From a virus: a stretch of DNA of 58,368 nucleotides. Where the stretch lies: IMG/VR virus record IMGVR_UViG_3300046171_000264, positions 1 through 58,368 of that record. The stretch is one strand, 5' to 3'. Below are positions 43,346-50,934 of this stretch, one piece after another. The number at the start of each line of letters is the position of its first letter. The first letter of the stretch is position 1. Made by a program: the position numbers and the translations under genes. The notes beneath the pieces are model-generated. The model was given only the letters and a program-made list of their open reading frames with translations, had not been told where the DNA came from and made no database searches.

Positions 43346-43502
43346 CGTTCATCTCCTGTAATAATTTTTTTAGTTCTTCGTCTTCCATTGAATCTACAGC
43401 TGACAGGAAGCCAGCTGTTATAGCTTGCACAAGACGTTGAGGGCTAACAATGGCTAGCAGCGCAAACTGCAAGCGAGTGTAAACGCCAAATTTAATTTTC
43501 AT
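43335..43502 (-). CDS. Small protein upstream of thyX, 55 aa
   Basis: ATG 43502 to TGA 43335 gives 55 residues, with a hydrophobic helix (VYTRLQFALLAIVSP) and an acidic C-terminal helix (VDSMEDEELKKLLQEMND). It overlaps the thyX start by 11 bases and the upstream gene end. Junction geometry and natural composition support it; function is unknown. Confidence 0.6.
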   Translation of the reverse strand: MKIKFGVYTRLQFALLAIVSPQRLVQAITAGFLSAVDSMEDEELKKLLQEMNDAN

Positions 43503-43743
43503 TGGTCGTTCTTCTGTGGGTCAAGTTCATTTGCAATATTGGGTCAAGTTCATTTGCAACGTCACGTAGATGTGCAGCTAATTCTCGCCTGCCTTCTCCA
43601 CACAATAGGCCCAAATCGACTGTAGTGTCGTTAGCGGTAACTTCAACCATAAGAATCTGGTTCACACCATCTGATATTTTGTCAGCAAGGCTTCGGAAAG
43701 CATAAGGAAGACGCTTGGTTTGGATAGTTAGCGGGCGAGCCAT
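43492..43743 (-). CDS. Small protein, 83 aa, with duplicated 3' end
   Basis: The conserved-looking part is MARPLTIQTKRLPYAF, then RSLADKISDGVNQILMVEVT and GEGRRELAAHLRDVANELDP. The last 17 residues come from a 23-bp tandem duplication that changes the frame. Without it the protein would end PQKNDQ with an ATGA overlap to the next ATG at 43502. Function is unknown. Confidence 0.6.
   Translation of the reverse strand: MARPLTIQTKRLPYAFRSLADKISDGVNQILMVEVTANDTTVDLGLLCGEGRRELAAHLRDVANELDPILQMNLTHRRTTNEN
43518..43559. repeat. 23-bp tandem duplication
   Basis: GGGTCAAGTTCATTTGCAA occurs at 43518-43536 and 43541-43559, a period of 23 bases. Because 23 is not a multiple of three, the copies are read in different frames at the 3' end of the 83-residue gene. 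Confidence 0.92.
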
Positions 43744-43919
43744 TATTTTTCAAATGCAAGGCAAATAGATTGGGCAAGAATGTTGTCGTAAAGACGCCCA
43801 CATGCTTGCCATTTTTGAGGTATCCACCAAACACCAATAATCACCGCAGCGACCATAAGGGCAATCATCTCCCAAACAGGTAGTTTGGCAGAATTGTTTT
43901 TAGTTTTGCAATCAGTCAT
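43743..43919 (-). CDS. Small membrane protein, 58 aa
   Basis: ATG 43919 overlaps the upstream TGA (ATGA), and the TAA overlaps the next ATG by one base. The product has one transmembrane helix (WEMIALMVAAVIIGVWWIP, residues 16-34) and a short Cys-containing tail. It could be an inner membrane modifier, but there is no family evidence. Confidence 0.65.
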   Translation of the reverse strand: MTDCKTKNNSAKLPVWEMIALMVAAVIIGVWWIPQKWQACGRLYDNILAQSICLAFEK

Positions 43920-44731
43920 GAATTTTCCTCCAGTGTGATTGGGGCTTCCTTGATCAGCTTCAGCAAAGTGTCTCGCTGTCTCCGTCGCGCAAGGATGGGG
44001 TCGCCGTCGGCTAGTGCGGTGGCTTGGAAAGCGCGGGCGGCGAAGGTGGCGGAGTCGGCGGCCAGTTCGGCGGCCAGTTCGGCGTAGTTGGTGGCTAGTG
44101 CGGCGTCGTCGGCCCAGTCAGCGCAGGCAGCGGCGGCGTAGGCGGACCAGGCAGCGGCGGAGTCGGCGTGGGCGGCCCAGGCAGCGGTGGCGGCGTCGGC
44201 GGCGGAGGCCCTGGTAATGGCGTAGGCGTAGGCGGCGGCGGCTTTTGACGCGGACTCGGCTTCGTGAGCAGGCCATCCTAATCCGTTGGCTAATCGATCC
44301 ATCCCTGCGATAACAGGGGCGACAACAGCCTGGGTTTCAGCGAGAACAGTAGGCAGTGCTCGCAACTCTGCAGCAAGGAATTTCCACCCGATGCGGCTGA
44401 GGTCTTTCCCGTTGCATTCAATAGCGCCCAGTAATGCAGCCAAGAACTCAGGAGCTTCGCCCGGAGGTAGCCCTTCAAAAATTGATTCAGCGATGCGGCT
44501 GATCATTCGTGGGATCCCATATTCCCGCTCGATGCATGCGGGGTTGTCCACCCCGCCAGAAAGACAATCGATAAAGCAGGTTAAGTAACCCCCCTGCTCG
44601 ACACGAACAGCTTCAACGTGGCGCTGGACTTCAGCTTTCAGTTGGTGAAAATTCTTAGTGATCATTAGCTGTTCTCCTGTGGGCGCATTGCTTTTCTTAG
44701 GTTGTTGATCATTAGCTGGTGGGTGAGTCAC
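43916..44731 (-). CDS. Ala-rich repeat protein, 271 aa
   Basis: The first 150 residues form an ordinary acidic helical domain (IPRMISRIAESIFEGLPPGE, then APEFLAALLGAIECNGKD). Residues about 160-240 are an alanine/aspartate/tryptophan repeat (AAWAAHADSAAAWSAYAAAA pattern), likely a helical solenoid, as seen in various phage proteins. ATG 44731 overlaps the upstream TGA. Function is unknown. Confidence 0.65.
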   Translation of the reverse strand: MTHPPANDQQPKKSNAPTGEQLMITKNFHQLKAEVQRHVEAVRVEQGGYLTCFIDCLSGGVDNPACIEREYGIPRMISRIAESIFEGLPPGEAPEFLAALLGAIECNGKDLSRIGWKFLAAELRALPTVLAETQAVVAPVIAGMDRLANGLGWPAHEAESASKAAAAYAYAITRASAADAATAAWAAHADSAAAWSAYAAAACADWADDAALATNYAELAAELAADSATFAARAFQATALADGDPILARRRQRDTLLKLIKEAPITLEENS

Positions 44732-45165
44732 GAGTTGCCCTCCGGCTCTGAAGAGTCTTCAACCGTATCTTCACATTGCTCTTCAAGAGCTTTGATCGTG
44801 AAACGTTGCGCCTCTATTTCATTGCGAAGACGCTTGATGGTTTCGTCAAACTTTTCCTTTTGCCTGGCGAAAGAAACCAAGACTTCGGGAGCGCAAATTT
44901 CAAACGACTTGTAAAGAACGGCATCGCTAGGCGGGACGACCATGAACTCAGGGTTCTCTGAGCGACCCTCAAACTTAACCTTATCAGCCAACAAAACAGT
45001 CATCTCAGGCTCGACTACCTCAGGCCGGTTCCATGAGTCTTGGTAAAAAATCGCATTGTTTTCCAGCATTAGCGCCAACTGCTGCAGCGAATCGGAGCAG
45101 CTGTCGTCGCTAGGAATATGGATAGCGATATGCGTTGCGCCATTTGTTTTAATGAGTGCAAACAT
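44728..45165 (-). CDS. Coiled-coil protein, 145 aa
   Basis: An N-terminal alpha/beta part (MFALIKTNGATHIAIHIPSD) is followed by a C-terminal coiled coil (RQKEKFDETIKRLRNEIEAQ and onward) and an acidic tail. Start 45165 is the first ATG after a 40-base gap. No family is recognised. Confidence 0.6.
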   Translation of the reverse strand: MFALIKTNGATHIAIHIPSDDSCSDSLQQLALMLENNAIFYQDSWNRPEVVEPEMTVLLADKVKFEGRSENPEFMVVPPSDAVLYKSFEICAPEVLVSFARQKEKFDETIKRLRNEIEAQRFTIKALEEQCEDTVEDSSEPEGNS

Positions 45166-45205
45166 TTGTTTGATTAGTTAGGTGAACAGTAGTGCGGGAC
45201 TAAGG

Positions 45206-45514
45206 TTAACGAGTCTCCATTTTTTTGTAGGCAATGGCTAATAATTCGTTTACAGAGTAAGATTCGATATTACGAAAAAGTTCTAAGCCCTCATTGAACG
45301 ATATACCTTTAACTGACGTAGCCTCTATGCAGAGCGTGACACGCTCTTGGACAGGAGCGGACAATGTTTCGCCAAAACTTGTAGCATCAACGCAATCTAG
45401 CTGTACGTCTAGTTGACTTAAATAGTAATTCTCTACAAGGTAAAAGCTATCATTGAAGCGAACAGCCATTCGCTCGCCGTCTGCGAAAACTGTAGGACTA
45501 TTACTTAGAAACAT
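45206..45514 (-). CDS. Hypothetical protein, 102 aa
   Basis: Acidic, mixed alpha/beta sequence (ERMAVRFNDSFYLVENYYLS, then QLDVQLDCVDATSFGETL). The gene starts inside the end of the upstream gene (14-base overlap). No motif allows a function call. Confidence 0.58.
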   Translation of the reverse strand: MFLSNSPTVFADGERMAVRFNDSFYLVENYYLSQLDVQLDCVDATSFGETLSAPVQERVTLCIEATSVKGISFNEGLELFRNIESYSVNELLAIAYKKMETR

Positions 45515-45749
45515 AACCTTCGCTCAACATAAGGATTCCTGACTGGTCATGTGCGAGCAAATCAGCTAATTCTGTTTTGGCTCTTTCTAGCATAATTTCA
45601 AGCCGTTTGATTTCAAGCAATCTATCTTTAATGACGCTCTTTGCTTTGTCGTATTCGTCAACTTCAAGCTCTGCCATTGCCTTGTTAAGCAATGCGGTGC
45701 TTTCATTGGACAACTGCAGATTGGAAAAAGTGGTTTTGAGTGTGCTCAT
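45501..45749 (-). CDS. Coiled-coil protein, 82 aa
   Basis: Almost the whole chain is heptad-like (LNKAMAELEVDEYDKAKSVI, then LLEIKRLEIMLERAKTELAD). This suggests a helical dimer. It begins a short run of small genes. Function is unknown. Confidence 0.6.
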   Translation of the reverse strand: MSTLKTTFSNLQLSNESTALLNKAMAELEVDEYDKAKSVIKDRLLEIKRLEIMLERAKTELADLLAHDQSGILMLSEGYVSK

Positions 45750-45823
45750 GAAGATTCAGGGTTAGTTGATAGTTATAAGATTGGGTGTGGCTCTTACGGG
45801 CCGCGGGATGAGAAAACTAGAAG

Positions 45824-45907
45824 TTACGCAAGCATAAGCGCAATAGAGAAACCAAACACAACAAAAATAATGCAAAGCTCTCCGCTCGAAATAGGGCGCT
45901 GAGTCAT
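45824..45907 (-). CDS. Membrane peptide, 27 aa
   Basis: ATG 45907 lies three bases past the stop of the upstream gene. The product MTQRPISSG followed by ELCIIFVVFGFSIALMLA is a single transmembrane helix. The coding case rests on tight spacing and on the clean hydrophobic helix. It could be a small inhibitor of a membrane complex, which is speculation. Confidence 0.45.
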   Translation of the reverse strand: MTQRPISSGELCIIFVVFGFSIALMLA

Positions 45908-45910
45908 AGC

Positions 45911-46156
45911 TCAATCTGAGCGAAGCAGGCGTGACAATCTTCGTGCGAACTTTTTGATCTGTAACTTGTTGTACTTAGTAACATGCCAGTTACCACATAA
46001 AGGACAGTGATAAGGCGTGCCTGGATAACCACCACGACGTAAATGCGCCGTGGCAGATTGACGATTGATGTGCGGTATTTTGGACGCACACATCATGCGG
46101 GCACGTTCAAGGAATTGATCGTCACCCAAAGTGAGTGGATCAGTGTGCTTATTCAA
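45911..46156 (-). CDS. Small zinc-finger-like protein, 81 aa
   Basis: The core ATAHLRRGGYPGTPYHCPLC then GNWHVTKY carries a C-P-x-C-x-x-W-H unit. This arrangement appears in short phage proteins that I have seen before. A basic C-terminus follows (KKFARRLSRLLRSD). Nucleic acid binding is likely but the role is unknown. Confidence 0.65.
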   Translation of the reverse strand: MNKHTDPLTLGDDQFLERARMMCASKIPHINRQSATAHLRRGGYPGTPYHCPLCGNWHVTKYNKLQIKKFARRLSRLLRSD

Positions 46157-46165
46157 AAGAGTCGC

Positions 46166-46339
46166 TTAATCGCCCTCATAAATGGGGAGCTTCGCGCGGG
46201 AAGGTGGACGCTCATCGCTTGAGGCACGGTAGATAGCGTCGGCAGTCTCGCTGGCAGCACTGAGCAGGGGGCCGACAACAGGAGCTAACTCGCTGCAATA
46301 GCGAGCAACTGAACTCCAGATGTTTTCGGTTTTAGGCAT
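46166..46339 (-). CDS. Small protein, 57 aa
   Basis: ATG 46339 overlaps the end of the upstream HTH gene (46332). The 57 residues (IWSSVARYCSELAPVVGPLL, then SAASETADAIYRASSDERPP) form an amphipathic helix region with a Pro-rich end. Supported by spacing and composition only. Confidence 0.58.
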   Translation of the reverse strand: MPKTENIWSSVARYCSELAPVVGPLLSAASETADAIYRASSDERPPSRAKLPIYEGD

Positions 46340-46727
46340 CGATGATTTTGCGGTAGTGGGTAAAAGCAGCGTTGATCAAATCGCCGCGAGTGGTGCCTTG
46401 TGAACTGGCGGCAAGCTTGCGCTCGAGCCATGCGTGATTGTCAGGAAGAAGCGTCAGCGTAATGCGATGCTTCTCCTGCTCTCGGCGCAAGGCCTCATTA
46501 GTGCGGGCTAGCGCTCGGCGGGAGTCGGGCGAGCGATACCGCTCGAGATCCTTGGCTGTGATGATCCCGTGTTCGATAGCTCGCTGCATCATTTGATGCA
46601 CGCACTGTCGAGATACCCCGAGCTCGTGGGCAAGATCGGTCCACTTAGCAAAGCCGCGGCGTTGGTACTGCGCTTCGGCGTGTTCGATGAGTTCGGTGTA
46701 ACGACCGATAAGAAGTGGTTTAGGCAT
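46332..46727 (-). CDS. HTH/ribbon-helix-type DNA-binding protein, 131 aa
   Basis: ATG 46727 lies within the end of the upstream gene (46720); a TTG four codons earlier is the alternative. The N-terminal part has a winged-helix-like pattern (WTDLAHELGVSRQCVHQMMQ). The C-terminal part (RITLTLLPDNHAWLERKLAA, then GTTRGDLINAAFTHY) resembles a ribbon-helix-helix. It probably regulates early phage genes. Confidence 0.65.
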   Translation of the reverse strand: MPKPLLIGRYTELIEHAEAQYQRRGFAKWTDLAHELGVSRQCVHQMMQRAIEHGIITAKDLERYRSPDSRRALARTNEALRREQEKHRITLTLLPDNHAWLERKLAASSQGTTRGDLINAAFTHYRKIIDA

Positions 46728-46929
46728 ATGGAAGCTCAATAGTGACGACAGTCAAGCCGCTCCACCCCAGCTCTTCCAAAGCGGCGGCACGGCGATGTGC
46801 CGTAACGGACTCGGTAAAGCGTGTGGCTCGGATGGCGTCTTCGACTAGAGCAATCGGAGGGCCTTCAGGTCCGTGATTTGCCGCGAGGTAGTCACCACCC
46901 TTAGTGCGGATCGTGTAAGCAAGGCGCAT
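46720..46929 (-). CDS. Small protein, 69 aa
   Basis: ATG 46929 has a GGGAC-type upstream site. A longer frame exists, but its extra residues overlap the neighbouring gene. The product MRLAYTIRTKGGDYLAANHG, then HRRAAALEELGWSGLTVVTI, is a compact alpha/beta sequence. It is coupled to the HTH gene by overlap. Function is unknown. Confidence 0.55.
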   Translation of the reverse strand: MRLAYTIRTKGGDYLAANHGPEGPPIALVEDAIRATRFTESVTAHRRAAALEELGWSGLTVVTIELPYA

Positions 46930-47086
46930 TGAAGGTCCCTGCTGGGTAGTAACGGCTGTTGAATCCAAAAGTGCGAAGTCTGGCATTAGCGTGAAGAATC
47001 TCAGTGGCTGAAGCACATGTGCAATAAAGCACTGTGCCTGTAGTGGTATTGCAAAGCTCGTAAAGCTCAAATGCAGGCAAAGACAT
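46901..47086 (-). CDS. Small protein with Cys residues, 61 aa
   Basis: The conserved-looking part is MSLPAFELYELCNTTTGTVL, then YCTCASATEILHANARLRTF. ATG 47086 is chosen because the longer frame (to 47248) overlaps the upstream gene heavily and its first 50 residues look unnatural. Start uncertain; function unknown. Confidence 0.5.
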   Translation of the reverse strand: MSLPAFELYELCNTTTGTVLYCTCASATEILHANARLRTFGFNSRYYPAGTFNAPCLHDPH

Positions 47087-47171
47087 GCAAAAAGCAACGG
47101 AAATTCCGTAGTCGATAAGCGCGGCGGGCTCGGAGAATCTTGCTCCGTCCCGTACGCTCAGTCTGCCAAGC

Positions 47172-47582
47172 TCAGGGGGCGCTGTGCGCGCTAAAGTGAT
47201 AAGTACTACCACCTCCTTTGTGTAAGATACACTCAGGGACTGCATCATACAGATTTAAGCACGCATCAATGAATTGATTGACACGCGCTGCGGCTGTATG
47301 ACTATTTACACACTCTATAGAGACTTCATCCCTATTGCTCTCAACTAAATCTAATAGTTGCAGACAAGCTGCGCGATTAAAGTAGCCCCACAGATGCGTT
47401 GATAGACTTATTGTTTCCATGAATGTCTCATCGTTCAGCTGACCTTTTGTCAACTCAGTATGAAAAACCTGCACGATTTTTCTTTGAGTAGATGAAAGAC
47501 TATCGAAGTTTGGAAACAGCTCTCGGATTGTTTCGTCCCCGAGCTGCTCAAACAGCTGCTCAGGGGTATCAGGGATGTTCAT
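47172..47582 (-). CDS. Hypothetical acidic protein, 136 aa
   Basis: ATG 47582 (MNIPDTPEQLFEQLGDETIR) is preferred to a start at 47699 that would overlap the DUF932 gene. The sequence is helical (STHLWGYFNRAACLQLLDLV) and ends GGGSTYHFSAHSAP. No family is recognised. Confidence 0.58.
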   Translation of the reverse strand: MNIPDTPEQLFEQLGDETIRELFPNFDSLSSTQRKIVQVFHTELTKGQLNDETFMETISLSTHLWGYFNRAACLQLLDLVESNRDEVSIECVNSHTAAARVNQFIDACLNLYDAVPECILHKGGGSTYHFSAHSAP

Positions 47583-47635
47583 TAGAGGAAAAAAGTAAAA
47601 AGAAGGCCGGGGGTGCCGACCACTTGGGTGCATGC

Positions 47636-48712
47636 TCACACCAACGCCAGGCAAGCCTCCCGAGCTCGTTCGATGCGTTTCGCTGATGTGCCGCCCCAAA
47701 GAGACTCGAGGCGAGCACGCGCACGCTCGGTGGAGTCCTTCGCACGGCCTCCGTCGTGGGTGGCCTGCTGAGTGATGGCGTTGAACAGGGCGTACGCAGT
47801 CCCCCGGACGCCGGGGATGTCATTAATCCCCAGCCCGGTGTTGCCGGAGTAGTGGCTGCGAATTGTGCCGATCTCGGGTAGGTCGTTCAGCTCACGGAGG
47901 CGCTTGTCCCCAGTCCGCTTGTCACGGATTGGGGTGGCGAGCTTGTCGGAGTAGGTCTGCTTCAACACCAGGATGGCGATCTCTGGGGTGAGCGTCACCT
48001 TCGTAAGCTCACGCAGCTCATCCACGGATTGAGCGAAGGTGCGCCGCTCGATGTCGATCAGCTGTGGCAGCTTCTGAGTAAAGTCTGTGACGCTGCTGGT
48101 GTGACGCCGGCGCAGGCCGGCACCCTCCTTCACTGCGCTGCTCGCAGCACGGCCAGTCAAAAAGTTGAGCTGATTGGCGCAGGCCAGGCGGACATCACTG
48201 AAGAACACGCCGAAGCCGCTGGAGCCATCATGAGAATTGAAGATGTGGAGGTAGCGGCGGACCCGGTCACCGGGGAGCACTTCGTCCTCGGTGTTGATGG
48301 CGGCGGTGGCGTAGACACGGCGCCCATTGCGGATCGACAGGACAGTCTCGAGATGGATGTCCTCTCGCAAGTAGTCGAGGAGGTTCACCAGGGCGTTGTT
48401 CTGTACAGGGGTGTAACCAGTGCCGTGGATACCGAGCAGCCCGTCGTTGTCGCTACGGACAATGGCGACGTGGTCAGGGGACTGAAGCGGGCCGTCGGCA
48501 CCCATGAAGGTGACCGGTCGACGCTCCGCGGTCCAGTTGAGCCCGGCGATCTGGAAGGCTTCAGCGGCGGAAGCGCGCTCGGGGACGAAGGTGCCCAGCT
48601 GGGCGGTGAGGGGGTTCACCGCGTAGCCGTGCTCGCGGTACTTGCCATAGACCATGGGGCCGGTGCCGTCAGCAGCGTAAGCAGTGGAAACGGCGTTGAG
48701 GCTTTTTTGCAT
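47636..48712 (-). CDS. DUF932 (TIGR03299-type) phage/plasmid protein, 358 aa
   Basis: Widespread in phages and plasmids, with unknown biochemical role. The diagnostic region is HVAIVRSDNDGLLGIHGTGY then TPVQNNALVNLLDYL. Next comes LHIFNSHDGSSGFGVFFSDV then RLACANQLNFLTGRA, and a final part with RGTAYALFNAITQQATHDGG. Length is standard. It begins a cluster of small genes on the same strand. Confidence 0.85.
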   Translation of the reverse strand: MQKSLNAVSTAYAADGTGPMVYGKYREHGYAVNPLTAQLGTFVPERASAAEAFQIAGLNWTAERRPVTFMGADGPLQSPDHVAIVRSDNDGLLGIHGTGYTPVQNNALVNLLDYLREDIHLETVLSIRNGRRVYATAAINTEDEVLPGDRVRRYLHIFNSHDGSSGFGVFFSDVRLACANQLNFLTGRAASSAVKEGAGLRRRHTSSVTDFTQKLPQLIDIERRTFAQSVDELRELTKVTLTPEIAILVLKQTYSDKLATPIRDKRTGDKRLRELNDLPEIGTIRSHYSGNTGLGINDIPGVRGTAYALFNAITQQATHDGGRAKDSTERARARLESLWGGTSAKRIERAREACLALV

Positions 48713-48781
48713 GGAAGGAGTGAGGTTGGTGTAAACATCCGCGTTGATAAAGGAGACGCAGCCCTCCGGGGTGTTGTTTAC

Positions 48782-49048
48782 TTAATAACTAATAAGTTGA
48801 ACTTTTGTAATGCGCTTGCCGTCTAGGCGTAACGTGGTGTTAATCCTGTTAAAAGGAAAGCCTGTAGAACTGCACATAGAGACATAGCTAAGCTCAACAT
48901 CAAGATGTTGCCCGGTAGCCAGCACATAGCGTAGATGTTCGGTGTCTTGGTGCAGGGGGTCCCCTACGCCTCCGAGGCCTTTTTTGTATCGCTGGCAGGC
49001 TTGTTCGACAATTGAAGTGATCTTGCCTGTAGGGATTGGTTCAGTCAT
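48782..49048 (-). CDS. Hypothetical protein, 88 aa
   Basis: ATG 49048 overlaps the upstream TGA (ATGA). The sequence MTEPIPTGKITSIVEQACQR, then LATGQHLDVELSYVSMCSST, ends in a short beta region (TLRLDGKRITKVQLISY). It starts with the same MTEP as its upstream neighbour. Function is unknown. Confidence 0.6.
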   Translation of the reverse strand: MTEPIPTGKITSIVEQACQRYKKGLGGVGDPLHQDTEHLRYVLATGQHLDVELSYVSMCSSTGFPFNRINTTLRLDGKRITKVQLISY

Positions 49049-49305
49049 TCTCCTAAGTGAATCAGGTGAGTTTCGAGGTACTTGTGGGCCTCGTGAAGTT
49101 TGCGGGCGGCCTCGTTGCGTTCAGTGGTGGCCTGCTGCCAGGCGCCGTCTGGTTGCACGTAGTAATCGCGCTGGTTGAACTCGACAGCGTTGAACGCGGT
49201 GATGGCTTCATTCAACCGGTTCCATGCATCTAAGTAGCCCTCAGAAAGCATCTTGCGGCTTGTGCCGTTGAGATGAACAGTGGGGAAAACAGTGGGTTCA
49301 GTCAT
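49045..49305 (-). CDS. Hypothetical helical protein, 86 aa
   Basis: The helical part (LDAWNRLNEAITAFNAVEFN, then TTERNEAARKLHEAHKYLET) suggests a small bundle. ATGA overlaps at both ends tie it to its neighbours. No family is recognised. Confidence 0.62.
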   Translation of the reverse strand: MTEPTVFPTVHLNGTSRKMLSEGYLDAWNRLNEAITAFNAVEFNQRDYYVQPDGAWQQATTERNEAARKLHEAHKYLETHLIHLGE

Positions 49306-49487
49306 ACGTCCTCGGTGTAGTGAATGCCTCCAGGCCCGTACTTCAGCAGATAATCAGGAAAGGCTTGCTCGATAGTTGCTCGGTTGCGGGTGTCGGCGCA
49401 TTGCCAGGTCTGCGCCAGCGATCTGCAGAAGCTGCCGCCGCAGCGGCGCATGGTCGCGAAGGTGTATTCCAGTTGCTTGGAGGTCAT
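49302..49487 (-). CDS. Hypothetical small protein, 61 aa
   Basis: The 61 residues (MTSKQLEYTFATMRRCGGSF, then DTRNRATIEQAFPDYLLKYG) overlap both neighbours by four bases. No motif beyond three Cys. Function unknown. Confidence 0.58.
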   Translation of the reverse strand: MTSKQLEYTFATMRRCGGSFCRSLAQTWQCADTRNRATIEQAFPDYLLKYGPGGIHYTEDV

Positions 49488-49822
49488 CGAAACTTGGTGG
49501 AAAGGGAGACATAAACAGTGGGGGAATCGGTGGCAATGCCCTCCTCCTGCTCGCGGCGCTGCAGCTGCTTGATGCGTTTTATCTCGGCTTCAAGCTCGGG
49601 GGAATATTCCCAGTTGTGGCGCACCTTGCGGCTCACCACCAGATCGCCGTGCTCGATGCAGTCGATATTCAGCCGCTGCATGCGTGCTGTCAGCCATTGC
49701 CTGTGACCGACCAACTCGGCAGTGAGCCGCTGGGCCTGCATCTGAAGCTGATGGGTTGCACTTAAGCGGCGGCCGATAGCACCTTCAGGGGAGTAGGTGC
49801 GGGTTTGTTTGGTTTTTTGCAT
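49484..49822 (-). CDS. Hypothetical basic protein, 112 aa
   Basis: Basic and helical in the first half (RRLSATHQLQMQAQRLTAEL), with a coiled-coil segment later (ELEAEIKRIKQLQRREQEEG). ATGA coupling to the downstream gene. Function unknown. Confidence 0.6.
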   Translation of the reverse strand: MQKTKQTRTYSPEGAIGRRLSATHQLQMQAQRLTAELVGHRQWLTARMQRLNIDCIEHGDLVVSRKVRHNWEYSPELEAEIKRIKQLQRREQEEGIATDSPTVYVSLSTKFR

Positions 49823-49873
49823 GGAATTGTGCGTTGTGTGTGGAGACTAGCAGGTGATCACAGGATTGTGCAA

Positions 49874-50149
49874 CTAACGGCAGGAAACACCGCAGATGAA
49901 CTCGGGCATGCGGAACACCCCAGCGGAGTGATCGTGAATGTCCGTGTAGTGCTGGGCATAAGCCAGCGCCGTGCGTTTGTTGGTGAAGTAGTGGCGGTCG
50001 CTTTCAAACCCGCGATGAAAGTCGCCGTAGTAGGCATCACGAGTGGTGATGACAGCCCACTTGCCTTCGGCTTGGGTGGCTTGTTTGTCGGAAAGCTCGT
50101 TGAAGCGGTCTACCCGTTGCTGGAAAGGGCGGTCGAAGTTGTACTGCAC
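49874..50149 (-). CDS. Hypothetical protein, 91 aa, GTG start
   Basis: GTG 50149 shares its first base with the TAG of the upstream gene. A longer frame to 50371 would lie across that gene and is rejected. The product (VQYNFDRPFQQRVDRFNELS, then AYYGDFHRGFESDRHYFTNK) has a natural alpha/beta composition and ends PEFICGVSCR. Function unknown. Confidence 0.6.
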   Translation of the reverse strand: MQYNFDRPFQQRVDRFNELSDKQATQAEGKWAVITTRDAYYGDFHRGFESDRHYFTNKRTALAYAQHYTDIHDHSAGVFRMPEFICGVSCR

Positions 50150-50424
50150 TAGATCAATGAAAGAGTTACAGGGCCAGTGGTTTGCCCGTATAAACGGGCA
50201 CCGCATGAGAGCGGTTTGGAGATGGAGTTGACGAACTCCACGCCCTCGTGAGCAATGGCGCTCTTGCAGGGGTGGGACTTGCCCTTGTACTGGACGGTGT
50301 AGGGGCACACGTCCTCGCCAGCTACGGCGCGGCGCAGCAGGTTCTGGTTGACATGGATGCGTTTGATGCATCCTGCGGGGAGGGTCTTAGTCAACCCCTC
50401 GGGGATGGCATTAGTCGAACTCAT
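50149..50424 (-). CDS. Conserved-type phage protein, 91 aa
   Basis: ATG 50424 gives MSSTNAIPEGLTKTLPAGCI, then RIHVNQNLLRRAVAGEDVCP and a C-terminal PLSCGARLYGQTTGPVTLSL. I recognise the RIHVNQ...SC-GAR pattern from short proteins of several actinobacterial and cyanobacterial phages. No function is established to my knowledge. Confidence 0.65.
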   Translation of the reverse strand: MSSTNAIPEGLTKTLPAGCIKRIHVNQNLLRRAVAGEDVCPYTVQYKGKSHPCKSAIAHEGVEFVNSISKPLSCGARLYGQTTGPVTLSLI

Positions 50425-50554
50425 GGCGCATCCAAAAACAGCAAAGTTGATCAACCTCTTTGAGAGGTTGTGTGGCATAAATGCCACCGGATCTTTTAAT
50501 GATCCAAGACGCACATCCGTGCGCGTCGTAAATGTCAGGCCATTGAAGGCCCAT
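50411..50554 (-). CDS. Small protein, 47 aa
   Basis: ATG 50554 to TAA 50411 fills what would otherwise be an empty 134-base gap. The peptide (MGLQWPDIYDAHGCASWIIK, then TQPLKEVDQLCCFWMRHEFD) reads like a real protein and overlaps the next gene start by 14 bases. The DNA also contains several short palindromes. Function unknown. Confidence 0.6.
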   Translation of the reverse strand: MGLQWPDIYDAHGCASWIIKRSGGIYATQPLKEVDQLCCFWMRHEFD

Positions 50555-50558
50555 GTAA

Positions 50559-50837
50559 TTAATTAGCTGGGTCAGTGTCATTAAATGTACCTAAGAGACG
50601 GATACATTTGGCGTAGCCTTGTTCAGCTACGGCAGCCTTATTTATGCGCTCCGCAATTACGGATTTGAGCGCATCCACGGTTCGGTAGACGAGTTCATTT
50701 TCATCGTCCTCGTCTGACACTGAGTGTTGAACTAAAGAAACAGCTGTGAACAGAGCCTGAAGCTCGCGGAAAGCGGCTTCATATTCACTCCTCGCGGAGT
50801 CGAGCTGAGAAACTAGCTGTGCGTGTCGAAGATCCAT
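50559..50837 (-). CDS. Coiled-coil protein, 92 aa
   Basis: ATG 50837 (MDLRHAQLVSQLDSARSEYE) starts a helical protein with an acidic stretch (DEDDENELVYRTVDALKSVI). The longer frame from 50894 adds a hydrophobic segment antisense to no gene but overlapping the membrane peptide frame, and is rejected. Function unknown. Confidence 0.6.
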   Translation of the reverse strand: MDLRHAQLVSQLDSARSEYEAAFRELQALFTAVSLVQHSVSDEDDENELVYRTVDALKSVIAERINKAAVAEQGYAKCIRLLGTFNDTDPAN

Positions 50838-50934
50838 GAGGTTCAGGTTCAGGTACAAAGAAAGGCTGAGCCAGAGCCCAGCCAAGGAAGACACCGACTG
50901 CCAGCAGGGCAGCCGGGTGAACGGGTCGAGTCAT
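50785..50934 (-). CDS. Small membrane or secreted peptide, 49 aa
   Basis: ATG 50934 overlaps the upstream TGA (ATGA). The product has one hydrophobic helix (AALLAVGVFLGWALAQPFF) then PEPEPHGSS and a Ser/Arg tail. It overlaps the next gene start by 53 bases in another frame. Coupling and helix support it; it could be a signal-anchored protein. Confidence 0.5.
   Translation of the reverse strand: MTRPVHPAALLAVGVFLGWALAQPFFVPEPEPHGSSTRTASFSARLREE

Noticed and set aside
43981-44260. GC-rich periodic DNA as a possible repeat element or CRISPR-like array
   Set aside because: The periodicity is due to Ala/Asp/Trp codon repeats in the 271-residue gene. There are no direct repeats with spacers.
48029-48826. 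265-codon plus-strand frame opposite the DUF932 gene
   Set aside because: Antisense of a recognised family and without any family resemblance of its own.
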